Shown here piece by piece: positions 1 to 8,288 of a DNA stretch of 64,000 nt; within the stretch, counting starts at the first letter, position 1, and each line of letters starts with the position of its first letter. The notes below the pieces were generated by a model that saw only the letters and a list, made by a program, of their open reading frames with translations, made no database searches and was not told the origin of the DNA. This DNA is from Haladaptatus sp. DJG-WS-42 (lineage in GTDB: Archaea > Halobacteriota > Halobacteria > Halobacteriales > Halococcaceae). Location of the stretch: contig NZ_CP147243.1 in the NCBI RefSeq assembly GCF_037198285.1, forward strand, positions 372,001 to 436,000, written 5' to 3'. A program made the position numbers and the translations under genes.

Positions 1-203
1 CAAAGGCAGCGGGGGCGAGCCGTGTGGTTCTTGCGGTTCCCGTTGCGTCTGAATCGGGCGCAGAGCGGCTTATGAGCGAGGCGGATGAGGTGATTTGCGA
101 AATGACGCCAGCGTACTTCAGCGCCGTGGGACAGTTTTATGAAGATTTCGGTCAGGTGAGCGATGAGACGGTGATGGCGGCACTCGACGGTCGCGGGCGA
201 TAA
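1..203 (+). CDS. Phosphoribosyltransferase, C-terminal fragment
   Basis: The window opens inside this gene; codons start at base 3 and 66 residues are visible before TAA. The segment RVVLAVPVAS followed by an alternating acidic/hydrophobic stretch (ADEVIC, then AVGQFYEDFGQVSDE) matches the C-terminus of the COG1926-type predicted phosphoribosyltransferases that are common in haloarchaea. The PRPP-binding loop would lie upstream of the window and cannot be checked. The family call comes from remembered C-terminal pattern only. Confidence 0.75.
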   Translation, partial: KAAGASRVVLAVPVASESGAERLMSEADEVICEMTPAYFSAVGQFYEDFGQVSDETVMAALDGRGR

Positions 204-259
204 ATCCACTCTGTGTGGCCTCAGTCGCGTGGTTTTGGGCAGTACCATTTTGCGAAACA

Positions 260-267
260 TTTATAAA
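260..267 (+). promoter_or_regulatory. TATA box of the tfb gene
   Basis: An AT-rich octamer (TTTATAAA) is preceded at 253-258 by a purine-rich CGAAAC that fits the archaeal BRE. Transcription would begin near 290, giving a leader of roughly 70 nt, so this gene is not leaderless, unlike many neighbours. Confidence 0.7.
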
Positions 268-361
268 CTTTACGCACTAACTATACGTAAGGTCAACACC
301 CGGCTTTTTAGGGTTTCGTACCCCCGGCAGACACCCGCCCTGACCCAATGGAGAGACAGTA

Positions 362-1333
362 ATGAGTGACACAACAATCAGGACATACACCGGCGAACAG
401 CCGCAAAAAGAGAAGAAACGACTCGTCGATGAGACCGAAGTGTGCCCAGAGTGCAGCGGCCCCCTCATGTCGGACACCGAACACGGCGAGACGGTCTGTC
501 GCAACTGCGGGCTCGTCGTCGAGGAAGCCGAAATCGACCTCGGCCCGGAGTGGCGCGCGTTCAATGCGAGCGAGAAGGACTCGAAGTCCCGCGTCGGTGC
601 GCCAACGACGAAGATGATGCACGACAAGGGATTGTCGACGAATATTGACTGGCGAGACAAAGACGCCTACGGCAAGTCGCTCGGTGCCCGCCAGCGCGCG
701 AAGATGCAGCGGCTTCGCACGTGGAACGAGCGCTTTCGCACCCGTGACTCCAAAGAGCGCAATCTGAAGCAAGCGCTCGGCGAAATCGACCGCATGTCTT
801 CGGCGCTTGGCCTGCCAAGCACGGTCCGTGAGACAGCGTCGGTCATCTACCGCCGCGCGCTCTCTGAGAACCTGCTACCGGGTCGCTCCATCGAAGGCGT
901 CGCTACGGCGTCGGTGTACGCCGCCGCTCGGCAGGCGGGAATGCCGCGCAGTCTCGATGAGATTGCGACGGTGTCGCGAGTCGATAAGATGGAACTCACG
1001 CGCACGTACCGCTACATCGTCCGCCAGCTCAACTTAGAGATTAAACCCGCGGACCCAGAGAGCTACGTCCCACGGTTTGCCTCTGACTTAGACCTCTCCG
1101 ATGAGGCAGAGCGCGCCGCCCGTGACCTGCTTCGCAACGCAAAAGAGCAGGGCATCATCAGTGGCAAGTCGCCGGTCGGCCTCGCCGCCGCCGCCGTCTA
1201 CGCCGCTGCACTGCTCTCGAACGAGAAGGTCACTCAGAGTCAGGTCTCTGACGTGGCGAACATCAGCGAGGTTACCATCCGCAACCGCTACAAGGAACTG
1301 CTCGAAGCCAACGGGAACTACCTCCCCGTATAA
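362..1333 (+). CDS. tfb: Transcription initiation factor IIB (TFB)
   Basis: This general transcription factor bridges TBP at the TATA box and RNA polymerase. The 323 residues show the N-terminal zinc ribbon (CPEC at about 28-31 and CRNC at about 47-50), a B-finger/linker segment around 60-110, and two cyclin-like repeats (about 125-215 and 225-320). The second repeat ends in the BRE-recognising helix-turn-helix (SQVSDVANISEVTIRNRY). Length is normal for the family. Haloarchaea usually carry several tfb paralogues; a cyclin-only relative lies in this window at 38080-38388. A clear BRE/TATA pair sits about 100 bases upstream. Confidence 0.97.
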   Translation: MSDTTIRTYTGEQPQKEKKRLVDETEVCPECSGPLMSDTEHGETVCRNCGLVVEEAEIDLGPEWRAFNASEKDSKSRVGAPTTKMMHDKGLSTNIDWRDKDAYGKSLGARQRAKMQRLRTWNERFRTRDSKERNLKQALGEIDRMSSALGLPSTVRETASVIYRRALSENLLPGRSIEGVATASVYAAARQAGMPRSLDEIATVSRVDKMELTRTYRYIVRQLNLEIKPADPESYVPRFASDLDLSDEAERAARDLLRNAKEQGIISGKSPVGLAAAAVYAAALLSNEKVTQSQVSDVANISEVTIRNRYKELLEANGNYLPV

Positions 1334-1380
1334 GTCAGGCAACAAAGCTTTTCATTGCAGCCTGCGAACAGTGTGCACAC

Positions 1381-1560
1381 ATGGTGGAAGCATACGTTCG
1401 TCTACTCTGTCCTGAATGCGGCAAAGATTGGGAATCGACGCCGGGTGACCTTCCGCCCTTGAAAACCACCTTCCATTGTCCGAACTGTCACGCGAGTCGC
1501 ATGCTTTCTGAGTACATGCGAACCGAACACGACCTCGACACGCTCAAACAGTTCGAGTAA
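1381..1560 (+). CDS. Small zinc-ribbon protein (59 aa)
   Basis: Translation from the ATG gives 59 residues beginning MVEAYVRLLCPECGKDW. Two CxxC knuckles (CPEC near residue 10 and CPNC near residue 34) should bind one zinc. The C-terminus (MRTEHDLDTLKQFE) is helical and charged. The family is widespread in Halobacteria (I recall it as DUF7836), with no established function. It starts 47 bases after tfb on the same strand and could be cotranscribed with it. Haloarchaeal codon bias supports it as real despite its size. Confidence 0.85.
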   Translation: MVEAYVRLLCPECGKDWESTPGDLPPLKTTFHCPNCHASRMLSEYMRTEHDLDTLKQFE

Positions 1561-1761
1561 GCGCGTTGGCTGCGGTGCCGACTCGATTTTTCAGCCCCCA
1601 ACACCACTCTCGTCAGCGCCGCGCACCGTACTGTGAGCTATATAGTCAATGTATGCAGAATGGACTGTTCAACTGACAAAAGCGTTGGCGTGAAATTCCG
1701 GCGAATACTGTCGATACAGCCCTTCTAATCCGGTACGTATGCTAACGAGACTCAAGATAGT

Positions 1762-1769
1762 AATATAAC
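1762..1769 (+). promoter_or_regulatory. TATA box of the UPF0058 gene
   Basis: AATATAAC lies about 26-33 bases before the ATG at 1795, so the transcript is probably leaderless or nearly so. The rest of the 1561-1794 spacer shows no gene; a second AT-rich patch (CTATATAG, near 1640) has no gene placed correctly for it. Confidence 0.55.
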
Positions 1770-1794
1770 CCTCCGCTTGTAAGAGGCTGTTGTT

Positions 1795-2031
1795 ATGAAG
1801 AAGCAGGAGCTCATCCACCTACACGGCCTCCTCTCGGAGGTATGCAACCACTACGAAGCAGAGTACGAAATCACAATTGAACACGAGGCATACGAGGCAC
1901 TTGGAGTACGGCCGACCTCCATCCACAAATCCAAAACGGACCACAAAGCCGCAGTCTTTGCACTCGCAGACGGTATCACCGCAGAAATGACCGAGGCGGA
2001 ATCCGAGAAGATCTCCGCCACGGCCGATTAA
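1795..2031 (+). CDS. UPF0058 family protein
   Basis: A 78-residue protein with the conserved N-terminus KKQELIHLHGLL and the mid-segment EALGVRPTSIHKSKTDHKAAVF, which define UPF0058, a small helical family of euryarchaea with no assigned role. The C-terminal tail is acidic. It stands alone, with its own TATA box upstream and a minus-strand gene ending about 95 bases downstream. The family assignment is firm; the function is unknown. Confidence 0.88.
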   Translation: MKKQELIHLHGLLSEVCNHYEAEYEITIEHEAYEALGVRPTSIHKSKTDHKAAVFALADGITAEMTEAESEKISATAD

Positions 2032-2125
2032 TCGCGTCGCGACCGACGCAGTCTCTCTGACCTCAGAATCACCGAGTGGCGACGCTCGCTGAGACCGGAG
2101 TGCCTGAGAAAAATCGCAGCTGTCG

Positions 2126-2530
2126 TCAGTTATTATCGACGAGTTCCTCAACGTCAAGCGCATCCTCGTCTTCAGCTTCCGCATCGGCTACTTCATCGAG
2201 AATTCGCACCGTGAGAACATCGAGCGGGATGTTGTGGAGGCGCTGACCAATCTCTTTGCGCGCGATGCGCGAGGCGTGTTCTTCGCGTTCGACGTTGAAC
2301 ACGGTCATTTCGAGTTCGAGCGCGACGAGACTCTCGTCTGCGCTCAAGAATGCGGGGTCTAACTGCTCGTGGCAATGGGGGCAGACGCGCTCACCCATGT
2401 TGATTTCGACGTAGTTCAAGTCGGGATTGAGCATCTCGCCCGTTTTCGAGATGGCAATTCGAACCGCCTCGTCCGGCGTGCCGACGTCATACACCGGGAC
2501 TGCGGCTTCGACGACAACTCTGCAGTCCAT
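2126..2530 (-). CDS. DUF555 / UPF0212 family protein
   Basis: The 134-residue product starts MDCRVVVEAAVPVYDV and carries one CPHC knuckle near residue 50 (ERVCPHCHEQLDPAF), the hallmark of DUF555/UPF0212, an archaeal family of unknown function. The C-terminus from about residue 112 is an acidic tail (AEAEDEDALDVEE), a common haloarchaeal adaptation. The single CxxC motif suggests metal binding only as a dimer or with other ligands. It is transcribed opposite to its neighbours. Confidence 0.88.
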   Translation of the reverse strand: MDCRVVVEAAVPVYDVGTPDEAVRIAISKTGEMLNPDLNYVEINMGERVCPHCHEQLDPAFLSADESLVALELEMTVFNVEREEHASRIARKEIGQRLHNIPLDVLTVRILDEVADAEAEDEDALDVEELVDNN

Positions 2531-2651
2531 GAACTATTATTCACGGGCCTCTGGTAAGAAGGTTAGGACAAACCGACATGCGTCGCCTTTGTGACTTGTT
2601 TGTCATGTTGAAGGCGAAAGCACAAACCACACCCACTCCTCTACGGTGGTA

Positions 2652-3557
2652 ATGGAATCGGGTACCCTTGCACTTACCAATCTTACAGGAGAATTTGACC
2701 TCCAATCGACGGTCGAAAGCGGCCAGTCGTATCTCTGGCGGCGCGAAGACGGCCGAATGTACGAACAGACCCCGACCTACGGCGGCGATGCGTGGTACTA
2801 CACGGTCCTCCCGCGCGACGGCGACCCGGCTGTCGTGCGCGTTCGCCAAACCGATGGTCACCTCGAATGGGAATCCCAATTCGATGCGGAAGACACCCTC
2901 ATCCACCTCCTCCGATTGGACGACGACCTCCCCGCGATTTTCGAAGAAATACCAGACGACCCCCTCGTAACCGCCGCCTACGACGCCTACAAGGGGATGC
3001 GACTCGTCCGCGACCCGCCGTTTCAGACGCTCATCTCGTTTATCTGCTCCGCCCAAATGCGCGTCGCGCGCATCCACGACATGCAACTCGGCCTCGCACG
3101 CACTTACGGCGAGAAAATTGAGTTCGATGGGAAAACCTATCACGCCTTCCCCACGCCCAAGGCGCTCGCACAAGCCAGCGAAGCCGAACTCCGCGACCTG
3201 AATCTCGGCTATCGCGCACCCTACGTCAAGCGCTCGGCCGAACTCGTCGCAGATGGCGTCGCCGCCCCCGAAGACGCCGTTGGACTGGACCACGAAGCCG
3301 CCCGTGACGAACTGAAAACGTTCGTCGGCGTCGGTGACAAAGTCGCAGACTGCATCCTTCTCTTCTCGCTTGGCTACCTCGAAGCCGTCCCGCTCGACAC
3401 GTGGATTCAGTCGGCCATCGCAGACCACTACCCCGATTGCGAGAAGGGGAACTACCGGGACACATCACGGGCGATTCGCGCGCAGTTCGGCGGGAAATAC
3501 GCGGGATACGCCCAGACGTACGTGTTCCATTATCTGCGAACCGGCGGCGACGCATAG
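2652..3557 (+). CDS. 8-oxoguanine DNA glycosylase/AP lyase (OGG1/AlkA type)
   Basis: A base-excision repair enzyme of the HhH-GPD superfamily. The N-terminal AlkA/OGG1-type beta domain covers about residues 1-115. The helix-hairpin-helix reads FVGVGDKVADC with the expected Schiff-base lysine at about 230, followed by the catalytic aspartate in VPLDTW at about 249; this Lys plus Asp arrangement is that of OGG1 rather than AlkA. I chose ATG 2652 (301 aa) over the in-frame GTG at 2646. The substrate (8-oxoG versus alkylated bases) is inferred from the lysine. Confidence 0.9.
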   Translation: MESGTLALTNLTGEFDLQSTVESGQSYLWRREDGRMYEQTPTYGGDAWYYTVLPRDGDPAVVRVRQTDGHLEWESQFDAEDTLIHLLRLDDDLPAIFEEIPDDPLVTAAYDAYKGMRLVRDPPFQTLISFICSAQMRVARIHDMQLGLARTYGEKIEFDGKTYHAFPTPKALAQASEAELRDLNLGYRAPYVKRSAELVADGVAAPEDAVGLDHEAARDELKTFVGVGDKVADCILLFSLGYLEAVPLDTWIQSAIADHYPDCEKGNYRDTSRAIRAQFGGKYAGYAQTYVFHYLRTGGDA

Positions 3558-3594
3558 GGCGAACACTTATTGTCAAATTATTCAGAGTACGTGC

Positions 3595-4101
3595 ATGGAC
3601 TCGCTGACGCGACGAGGGTTTCTCGTAGGCGGCGCTGTGGGCCTCGTCGTTGGTGCAGTCATCTACGGCAATCGAACCCCTCCCGAACCGCAGAAGCGCA
3701 GGACTGATAGCGTACTCATAGAGAACGCAACCGCAGAACCCCACCGCCTCTCCGTGGGTATTACAGAAGAAGGCACAGAGTACGCAATCTTCGAAAAGGA
3801 GTATCTCATCCCGAAAAAAATCGGACTTAAAGCGCCCGACGTCGCGCCCGTGTTTGACCGTGGTGTGAAAAGCGACTATTCGCTGGACGTTTCGCTGACC
3901 CTCGACAAGTCGAGCCACCGAACCGGAACGTGGAGTTTGGACGACTGTGTGGCCGCGCCGGGCGGCACGGGAAACCAGAACCTCATCATCCGCCTCGAAG
4001 AAGCAGGCGCACAGCGACCCGTCACAATCGCGCAGAACGGGTGTGACGAAATCTATCAACAGTTCACCCACTTCGAACCGGCCACCGAGTACGAAGTGTA
4101 G
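3595..4101 (+). CDS. Hypothetical exported protein with Tat-like signal
   Basis: The 168-residue product starts MDSLTRRGFLVGGAVGLVVG, a twin-arginine motif followed by a hydrophobic stretch, so it is probably exported by Tat and may stay anchored. The mature part is beta-rich with two cysteines (DDCVA and NGCDE) that could form a disulfide. No family recognised. I chose ATG 3595 because it puts the Tat motif at the N-terminus; the open frame extends upstream only as a shadow of the glycosylase gene. It lies 37 bases after that gene. Confidence 0.75.
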   Translation: MDSLTRRGFLVGGAVGLVVGAVIYGNRTPPEPQKRRTDSVLIENATAEPHRLSVGITEEGTEYAIFEKEYLIPKKIGLKAPDVAPVFDRGVKSDYSLDVSLTLDKSSHRTGTWSLDDCVAAPGGTGNQNLIIRLEEAGAQRPVTIAQNGCDEIYQQFTHFEPATEYEV

Positions 4102-4149
4102 CCCCGGCCGTTCCCTGAACGTTTTCCACGTCCACAGCAAATCGTGTGT

Positions 4150-4428
4150 ATGGCCGAAAAAGTGCGCGCACACGTCTTCGTGAGTGGGACGGTACAGGGC
4201 GTCTACTACCGCGCGAACACCCGCGACAAGGCACAGGAACTCGGCGTCTCCGGCTGGGTGAAAAATCTGTCCGACGGGCGGGTTGAAGCCGTATTCGAAG
4301 GCGATGAAACCGTCGTAGAATCACTCATCGAGTGGTGTCACACTGGCAGCCCAGCCGCGGAGGTGACCGGTGTCGAAGCGGAGTACGAGCCCCCAGAGAA
4401 CGTGTCCGGATTCGAAATCAGACGCTAG
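4150..4428 (+). CDS. acyP: Acylphosphatase
   Basis: This small enzyme hydrolyses carboxyl-phosphate bonds of acylphosphates. Its 92 residues contain both family signatures: VSGTVQGVYYRANTRDKA (catalytic Arg in the phosphate-binding loop) and GWVKNLSDGRVEAVFEG (catalytic Asn in KNLSDG). Length is standard. ATG 4150 was chosen over GTG 4144 because family members start just before the first strand (RAHVFVSG). Confidence 0.95.
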   Translation: MAEKVRAHVFVSGTVQGVYYRANTRDKAQELGVSGWVKNLSDGRVEAVFEGDETVVESLIEWCHTGSPAAEVTGVEAEYEPPENVSGFEIRR

Positions 4429-4520
4429 GAGAAACTCACCTGACAGCCCTTCGACGTCTGTTCAGCAACTGATGCTACCGCCCCCGCACGTTTATCCTGC
4501 CCGAGCAACAACTCCCTGCC

Positions 4521-5957
4521 ATGATTTCGAGCGACCGGATGGCCGCCGTAGACGAGAACGCGGCGGCTCTCGGAGTGCCCCAAAAACAGTTGATGGAGTC
4601 GAGTGGCAACGCCGTCGCTCGCGTCGTCCGTGACCTCGCCTCCCCCGGTGCGTCCATCGCTATCGTCGCCGGACGCGGAAACAACGGCGGCGATGCCTTC
4701 GTCGCCGCTCGCTTTCTCGATGACTACGACGTGACCGTCAACCTACTCGGCCGCGAGGAGTCCATCGCAACCGACATCGCCCGTGAGAACTGGGACGCCC
4801 TCAAGAAGGCCGAGTACGACATCCGAGAAGTCCGCGACTCGACGGCGCTCGATCTTGGCGACCCCGACCTCATTGTCGATGGGATGCTCGGCACAGGCGT
4901 GACGGGCGAACTGCGTGAACCCGAGAAGTCCGCAGCCGAAGCCGTAAACGCCGCCGGAGCAACGGTCGTCTCCGTGGACGTCCCGACGGGAATGGACGCG
5001 GACACCGGTTCCTCCGCCGGAATCGCGGTCGGCGCAGACCACGTCGTCACGTTCCACGACATGAAACCCGGCCTCGAAAACTTCCCAAACGTCACCGTCG
5101 CAGACATCGGGATTCCCGCCACCGCAGAGCTGTTTGTCGGGCCGGGCGACCTCCGCACGCTCACCCGAGTGTCGGAGAGCCATAAGGGCGACCACGGCCG
5201 CGTACTCATCGTCGGCGGCGGCCCGTACACCGGCGCGCCGGCGCTCGCAGGGCAAGCCGCACTCCGGGCTGGCGCAGACCTCGTGCGGGTCGCGTGCCCA
5301 AACACTGTCGCCCGCGAAATACAAGGCTACAGCGAGAACCTGATTCTCCGCCCGTTCGACGGCGACCGGCTCGGCCCCGAACACGTCGAGTTTTTACTTG
5401 AAATCGCCGCAGACCACGATACGGTCGTGTTTGGCCCCGGCCTCGGGAGTGCAAACGAAACTCTCGACGCGGTCGGTCAGTTCCTCGAAGCCTTCGACGG
5501 AACCGCCGTCGTGGACGCCGATGCGCTTCAAGTGGTTCCCGAAATCGAGACAGACGCCACGCTCATCTGCACGCCCCATCAAGGAGAACTCGCGAAAATG
5601 GGCGGCGAAACCGACGCCGACTGGCGTACCCGAAAGGAGTTGGTCGAGCAATTTGCGGAAACCCTTGGCCACGCGCTGCTCGTGAAAGGAGCCTACGACG
5701 TGATTTCAGACGGTGAGACGACGCGCGTCAATCGCACGGGCAACCCCGGGATGACCGTTGGCGGAACCGGCGACGTGCTCGCTGGCGCGACCGGCGCGCT
5801 CGCGGCGACACAAGAACCGATGCATGCTGCCGCCATCGCCGCATACGCGACGGGACGCGCTGGTGATTTGGTCGTCGAGGAGAGAGGATATGGTATGATG
5901 GCAACCGATTTACTTTCGACCCTCCCGGTCGCGCTCTGGGGTGAGCGCCGTGAGTGA
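4521..5957 (+). CDS. nnrDE: Bifunctional NAD(P)HX epimerase/dehydratase
   Basis: Repairs hydrated NADH/NADPH. The N-terminal YjeF_N epimerase domain (about 1-210) has the nucleotide loop AGRGNNGGDAFVAARFL. The C-terminal ribokinase-like NAD(P)HX dehydratase (about 220-478) has GPGLG and the signature GNPGMTVGGTGDVLAGA near 405. The 478-residue fusion has the usual archaeal length and order. A T-rich box (CGTTTATCC, about 4489) 25-30 bases before the ATG suggests a leaderless transcript. The stop overlaps the moaC start by 8 bases, implying translational coupling. Confidence 0.95.
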   Translation: MISSDRMAAVDENAAALGVPQKQLMESSGNAVARVVRDLASPGASIAIVAGRGNNGGDAFVAARFLDDYDVTVNLLGREESIATDIARENWDALKKAEYDIREVRDSTALDLGDPDLIVDGMLGTGVTGELREPEKSAAEAVNAAGATVVSVDVPTGMDADTGSSAGIAVGADHVVTFHDMKPGLENFPNVTVADIGIPATAELFVGPGDLRTLTRVSESHKGDHGRVLIVGGGPYTGAPALAGQAALRAGADLVRVACPNTVAREIQGYSENLILRPFDGDRLGPEHVEFLLEIAADHDTVVFGPGLGSANETLDAVGQFLEAFDGTAVVDADALQVVPEIETDATLICTPHQGELAKMGGETDADWRTRKELVEQFAETLGHALLVKGAYDVISDGETTRVNRTGNPGMTVGGTGDVLAGATGALAATQEPMHAAAIAAYATGRAGDLVVEERGYGMMATDLLSTLPVALWGERRE

Positions 5958-6438
5958 CGACCTGACGCACACGACGGAGTCCGGTGACGTACAAATGGTC
6001 GATGTGGGCAAAAAGCCCGACACCGCCCGCCGCGCCGTTGCGCAGGGCGACATCCACCTCAAACCCACAACTATCGCCGCCATCCGCGAGAGCGAGATTG
6101 GCAAAGGCGACGTGCTCGCAACCGCCCGCGTCGGCGCGATTCAGGCAGTCAAGCACACGTGGGAGACCATCCCGATGTGCCACCAGATTCCGATTACGAA
6201 CGTGGACACCGAGTTCGAGGTCGGAGACGAGAAAATTACGCTGACTGTGGCCGTCGAAACCACCGGCAAGACGGGCTGTGAGATGGAAGCCTTAGAAGGC
6301 GTCACGACTGGCCTGAATGTCGTCTGGGACATGGTAAAAGCCGTCGAGAAGGACGAGAACGGGCAGTATCCGGCAACCCAGATTTCTGACGTTCGCGTGC
6401 TCGATAAAGAGAAGAAAACGCTCGAACACTCAGGCTGA
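5950..6438 (+). CDS. moaC: Cyclic pyranopterin monophosphate synthase (MoaC)
   Basis: Second step of molybdenum-cofactor synthesis: converts 3',8-cyclo-7,8-dihydro-GTP to cPMP. Recognised from MVDVGKKPDTARRAVA, the active-site segment KHTWETIPMCHQIPI (the family usually reads LIPLCHPLPL), TGKTGCEMEALEGVT and NVVWDMVKAVEKDE. The product is 162 residues from GTG 5950; an in-frame GTG at 5941 would add three residues. It overlaps the end of nnrDE, and its 3' end overlaps the convergent hflX gene by 9 bases. Confidence 0.95.
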   Translation: MSDDLTHTTESGDVQMVDVGKKPDTARRAVAQGDIHLKPTTIAAIRESEIGKGDVLATARVGAIQAVKHTWETIPMCHQIPITNVDTEFEVGDEKITLTVAVETTGKTGCEMEALEGVTTGLNVVWDMVKAVEKDENGQYPATQISDVRVLDKEKKTLEHSG

Positions 6439-7719
6439 TTCTGCGAGCGGCAACTCGCCCGCTTTCGACCGCGATTTCTCGACAATTGCAGGCCGAGCTT
6501 CGAAGTCCACGATGACTTGGTCGCCGTAGTCAACGTCGTTCACGCGGGCGTTGTCGTGAATCCACGAAACGAGGCTCATCGTCTCGTCGGTCATCGGGAG
6601 GACGAGCCGCTCGTGTTCGAACGGCGGGAGCGCGCGTTCGATGCGCTCACAGAGCAGGTCCATGTTCAGGTTCTCCTTTGCGCTGATGACCACAGGGTCA
6701 GGCGCGAGCGCGGAGAGCGCCTCGATTTTCTCCTGCACTTCGGCCGGTTCCACCGCATCAGCCTTGTTCAGGACGGTCACGATGGGCGCTTCGTTGCGCT
6801 CGTACAGCGTGTCGTGGCAGGTGACGAGTTTCTCGCGGATGTCCTCAATAGGCTCTGAAACGTCCACGACGAGGAGGACGAGGTCTGCGTGATACACCGC
6901 ATCGAGCGTGGATTTGAACGATTCGACCAGCCAGTGGGGCAGGTTGGTGATGAACCCGACCGTATCCGTGACGAGGACGTTTCGCTCCATGTCGGCGCGG
7001 CGAGTCGTCGTCCCGAGCGTGGTGAACAGGCGGTCTTCTGACTCGGCGGTCGCTTCGATGTCCGGGTGTAACGCCTCGTTTTCGTCGACGTCAACGTCTC
7101 GGGCGAGTTGCCGCAGGAGCGTGGATTTCCCGGCGTTCGTGTACCCGGCGAGCGCAACGAGGTCGAAGCCCGTTTCGCGGCGGTGTTCGCGGCGCTGTTC
7201 TTCGCGCCGTTCGATGCGCGTGAGTTCGTCACGGAGGCGCGAAATCTGGGATTTGATGTCGCGCTCGCGGTTCTGGTCGTACTCGCCAAGCCCCATGAAC
7301 CCCGGACGCTCGTCGCGCTTTGCGAGGCTGGCTTTGGCCTCAGCACGCGGGAGTTCGTAGCGAAGGTTTGCGAGTTCGACTTGGAGTTGTGCCTTTCGCG
7401 TACGGGCACGCTGGCCGAAGATTTCGAGGACGAGTTTGAAGCGGTCTACGACCTCGACGCCTTCTGGCAGGCGCTTGCCGAGGTTGAACACCTGATACGG
7501 CCCGAGTCGATTGTCGAAAATGACGATGCCTGCACCCGTCTCTGTGACGAGCGCGGCGAGTTCGTCTGCCTTTCCCTCCCCGATGTGGAGGGCTGAGTCT
7601 GCCTCACGCGTTTGCGTGAGCGTCTCAGCGACGGTGTAGCCCGCCGCTGCTGCGAGGTCGCAGATTTCCTTGACATCGGCACTCCCCCTGTCGACACGTT
7701 TGACGATAACGGCCTTCAT
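6430..7719 (-). CDS. hflX: GTPase HflX
   Basis: Ribosome-associated GTPase of the OBG-HflX family (429 aa). The N-terminal HflX domain covers about 1-180 and includes the coiled, very charged region 150-182 (RLRDELTRIERREEQRREHRR begins near 161). The G domain has the P-loop ALAGYTNAGKST at about 189-200, the G3 region DTVGFITNLPHWLVESF, and the NKAD base-recognition motif. Length is typical. It is divergent from the FUN14 gene across a spacer with two inverted repeats. Confidence 0.95.
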   Translation of the reverse strand: MKAVIVKRVDRGSADVKEICDLAAAAGYTVAETLTQTREADSALHIGEGKADELAALVTETGAGIVIFDNRLGPYQVFNLGKRLPEGVEVVDRFKLVLEIFGQRARTRKAQLQVELANLRYELPRAEAKASLAKRDERPGFMGLGEYDQNRERDIKSQISRLRDELTRIERREEQRREHRRETGFDLVALAGYTNAGKSTLLRQLARDVDVDENEALHPDIEATAESEDRLFTTLGTTTRRADMERNVLVTDTVGFITNLPHWLVESFKSTLDAVYHADLVLLVVDVSEPIEDIREKLVTCHDTLYERNEAPIVTVLNKADAVEPAEVQEKIEALSALAPDPVVISAKENLNMDLLCERIERALPPFEHERLVLPMTDETMSLVSWIHDNARVNDVDYGDQVIVDFEARPAIVEKSRSKAGELPLAESA

Positions 7720-7820
7720 AGCAGTTCCTCGCCAGCAGTGGGAAGTGAAACACCCATCTCGACACGGCGCGCCACCGTGTCGCTGTCGGTCTTATTGACG
7801 GCAGCCCACCTCCGCGAAGC

Positions 7821-7878
7821 TACTGACGTTCATGGCCGTCAGTATGCGCCCGCACATCTTCAATGTCACGGCGTGACA
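7821..7878. promoter_or_regulatory. Two inverted repeats in the hflX/FUN14 spacer
   Basis: TACTGACG (7821-7828) and its exact complement CGTCAGTA (7837-7844) are separated by 8 bases. Twenty bases on, TGTCAC (7864-7869) and GTGACA (7873-7878) are separated by 3 bases. Both repeats share a TGAC/GTCA core. The FUN14 gene's likely TATA (CTTAAC, about 7910) lies just downstream. Operator function is inference. Confidence 0.45.
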
Positions 7879-7938
7879 CTCTGGTTGGGCAGAGAGTTTA
7901 GGACAAAAGTCTTAACAGTTACGTGCGGAGTGTACCCT

Positions 7939-8256
7939 ATGGTGGATATTAACCTCCAACAACTCGGCATCGAAGCCGGGGGTGGGGCCCTCATCGGGGC
8001 GATTATTGGCTATGCGGCAAAGAAGATAGCCAAGATTATCGCCGTCATCATCGGTCTCCAACTAGCCTTGTTCAAGTTCTTAGAATCGCGCCAGATTCTC
8101 ACCGTCGATTGGGAGAAACTGACCGCCGGTTTCGTCAACGCAGGTGAGCAGGCGACGTCTGCAACCCCGCCGTCGTGGATTACGACGATTTTAGAAACGT
8201 TCGCCGTCGGTGCAAGCTTCACCGCGGGCTTCCTGCTTGGCTTCCGTAAAGGATAG
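7939..8256 (+). CDS. FUN14 domain membrane protein
   Basis: A 105-residue membrane protein. The glycine-rich segment GIEAGGGALIGAIIGYAAKKIAK at residues 9-31, followed by a hydrophobic helix (IIAVIIGLQLALFKFL) and a final glycine-rich helix ending FLLGFRKG, matches the FUN14 family. In eukaryotes this includes mitophagy receptors; archaeal roles are unknown. I chose ATG 7939 because it follows a TATA-like CTTAAC by about 28 bases; the open frame continues upstream without haloarchaeal character. The gene ends in a T-rich stretch shared with the convergent mscS. Confidence 0.88.
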   Translation: MVDINLQQLGIEAGGGALIGAIIGYAAKKIAKIIAVIIGLQLALFKFLESRQILTVDWEKLTAGFVNAGEQATSATPPSWITTILETFAVGASFTAGFLLGFRKG

Positions 8257-8288
8257 TTTTGGACTCGATTTTTCCGTGTGGTCTGCGA

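Noticed and set aside
2541-3428. Long minus-strand open frame opposite the DNA glycosylase
   Set aside because: Composition and lack of any domain mark it as an antisense shadow of the glycosylase gene.
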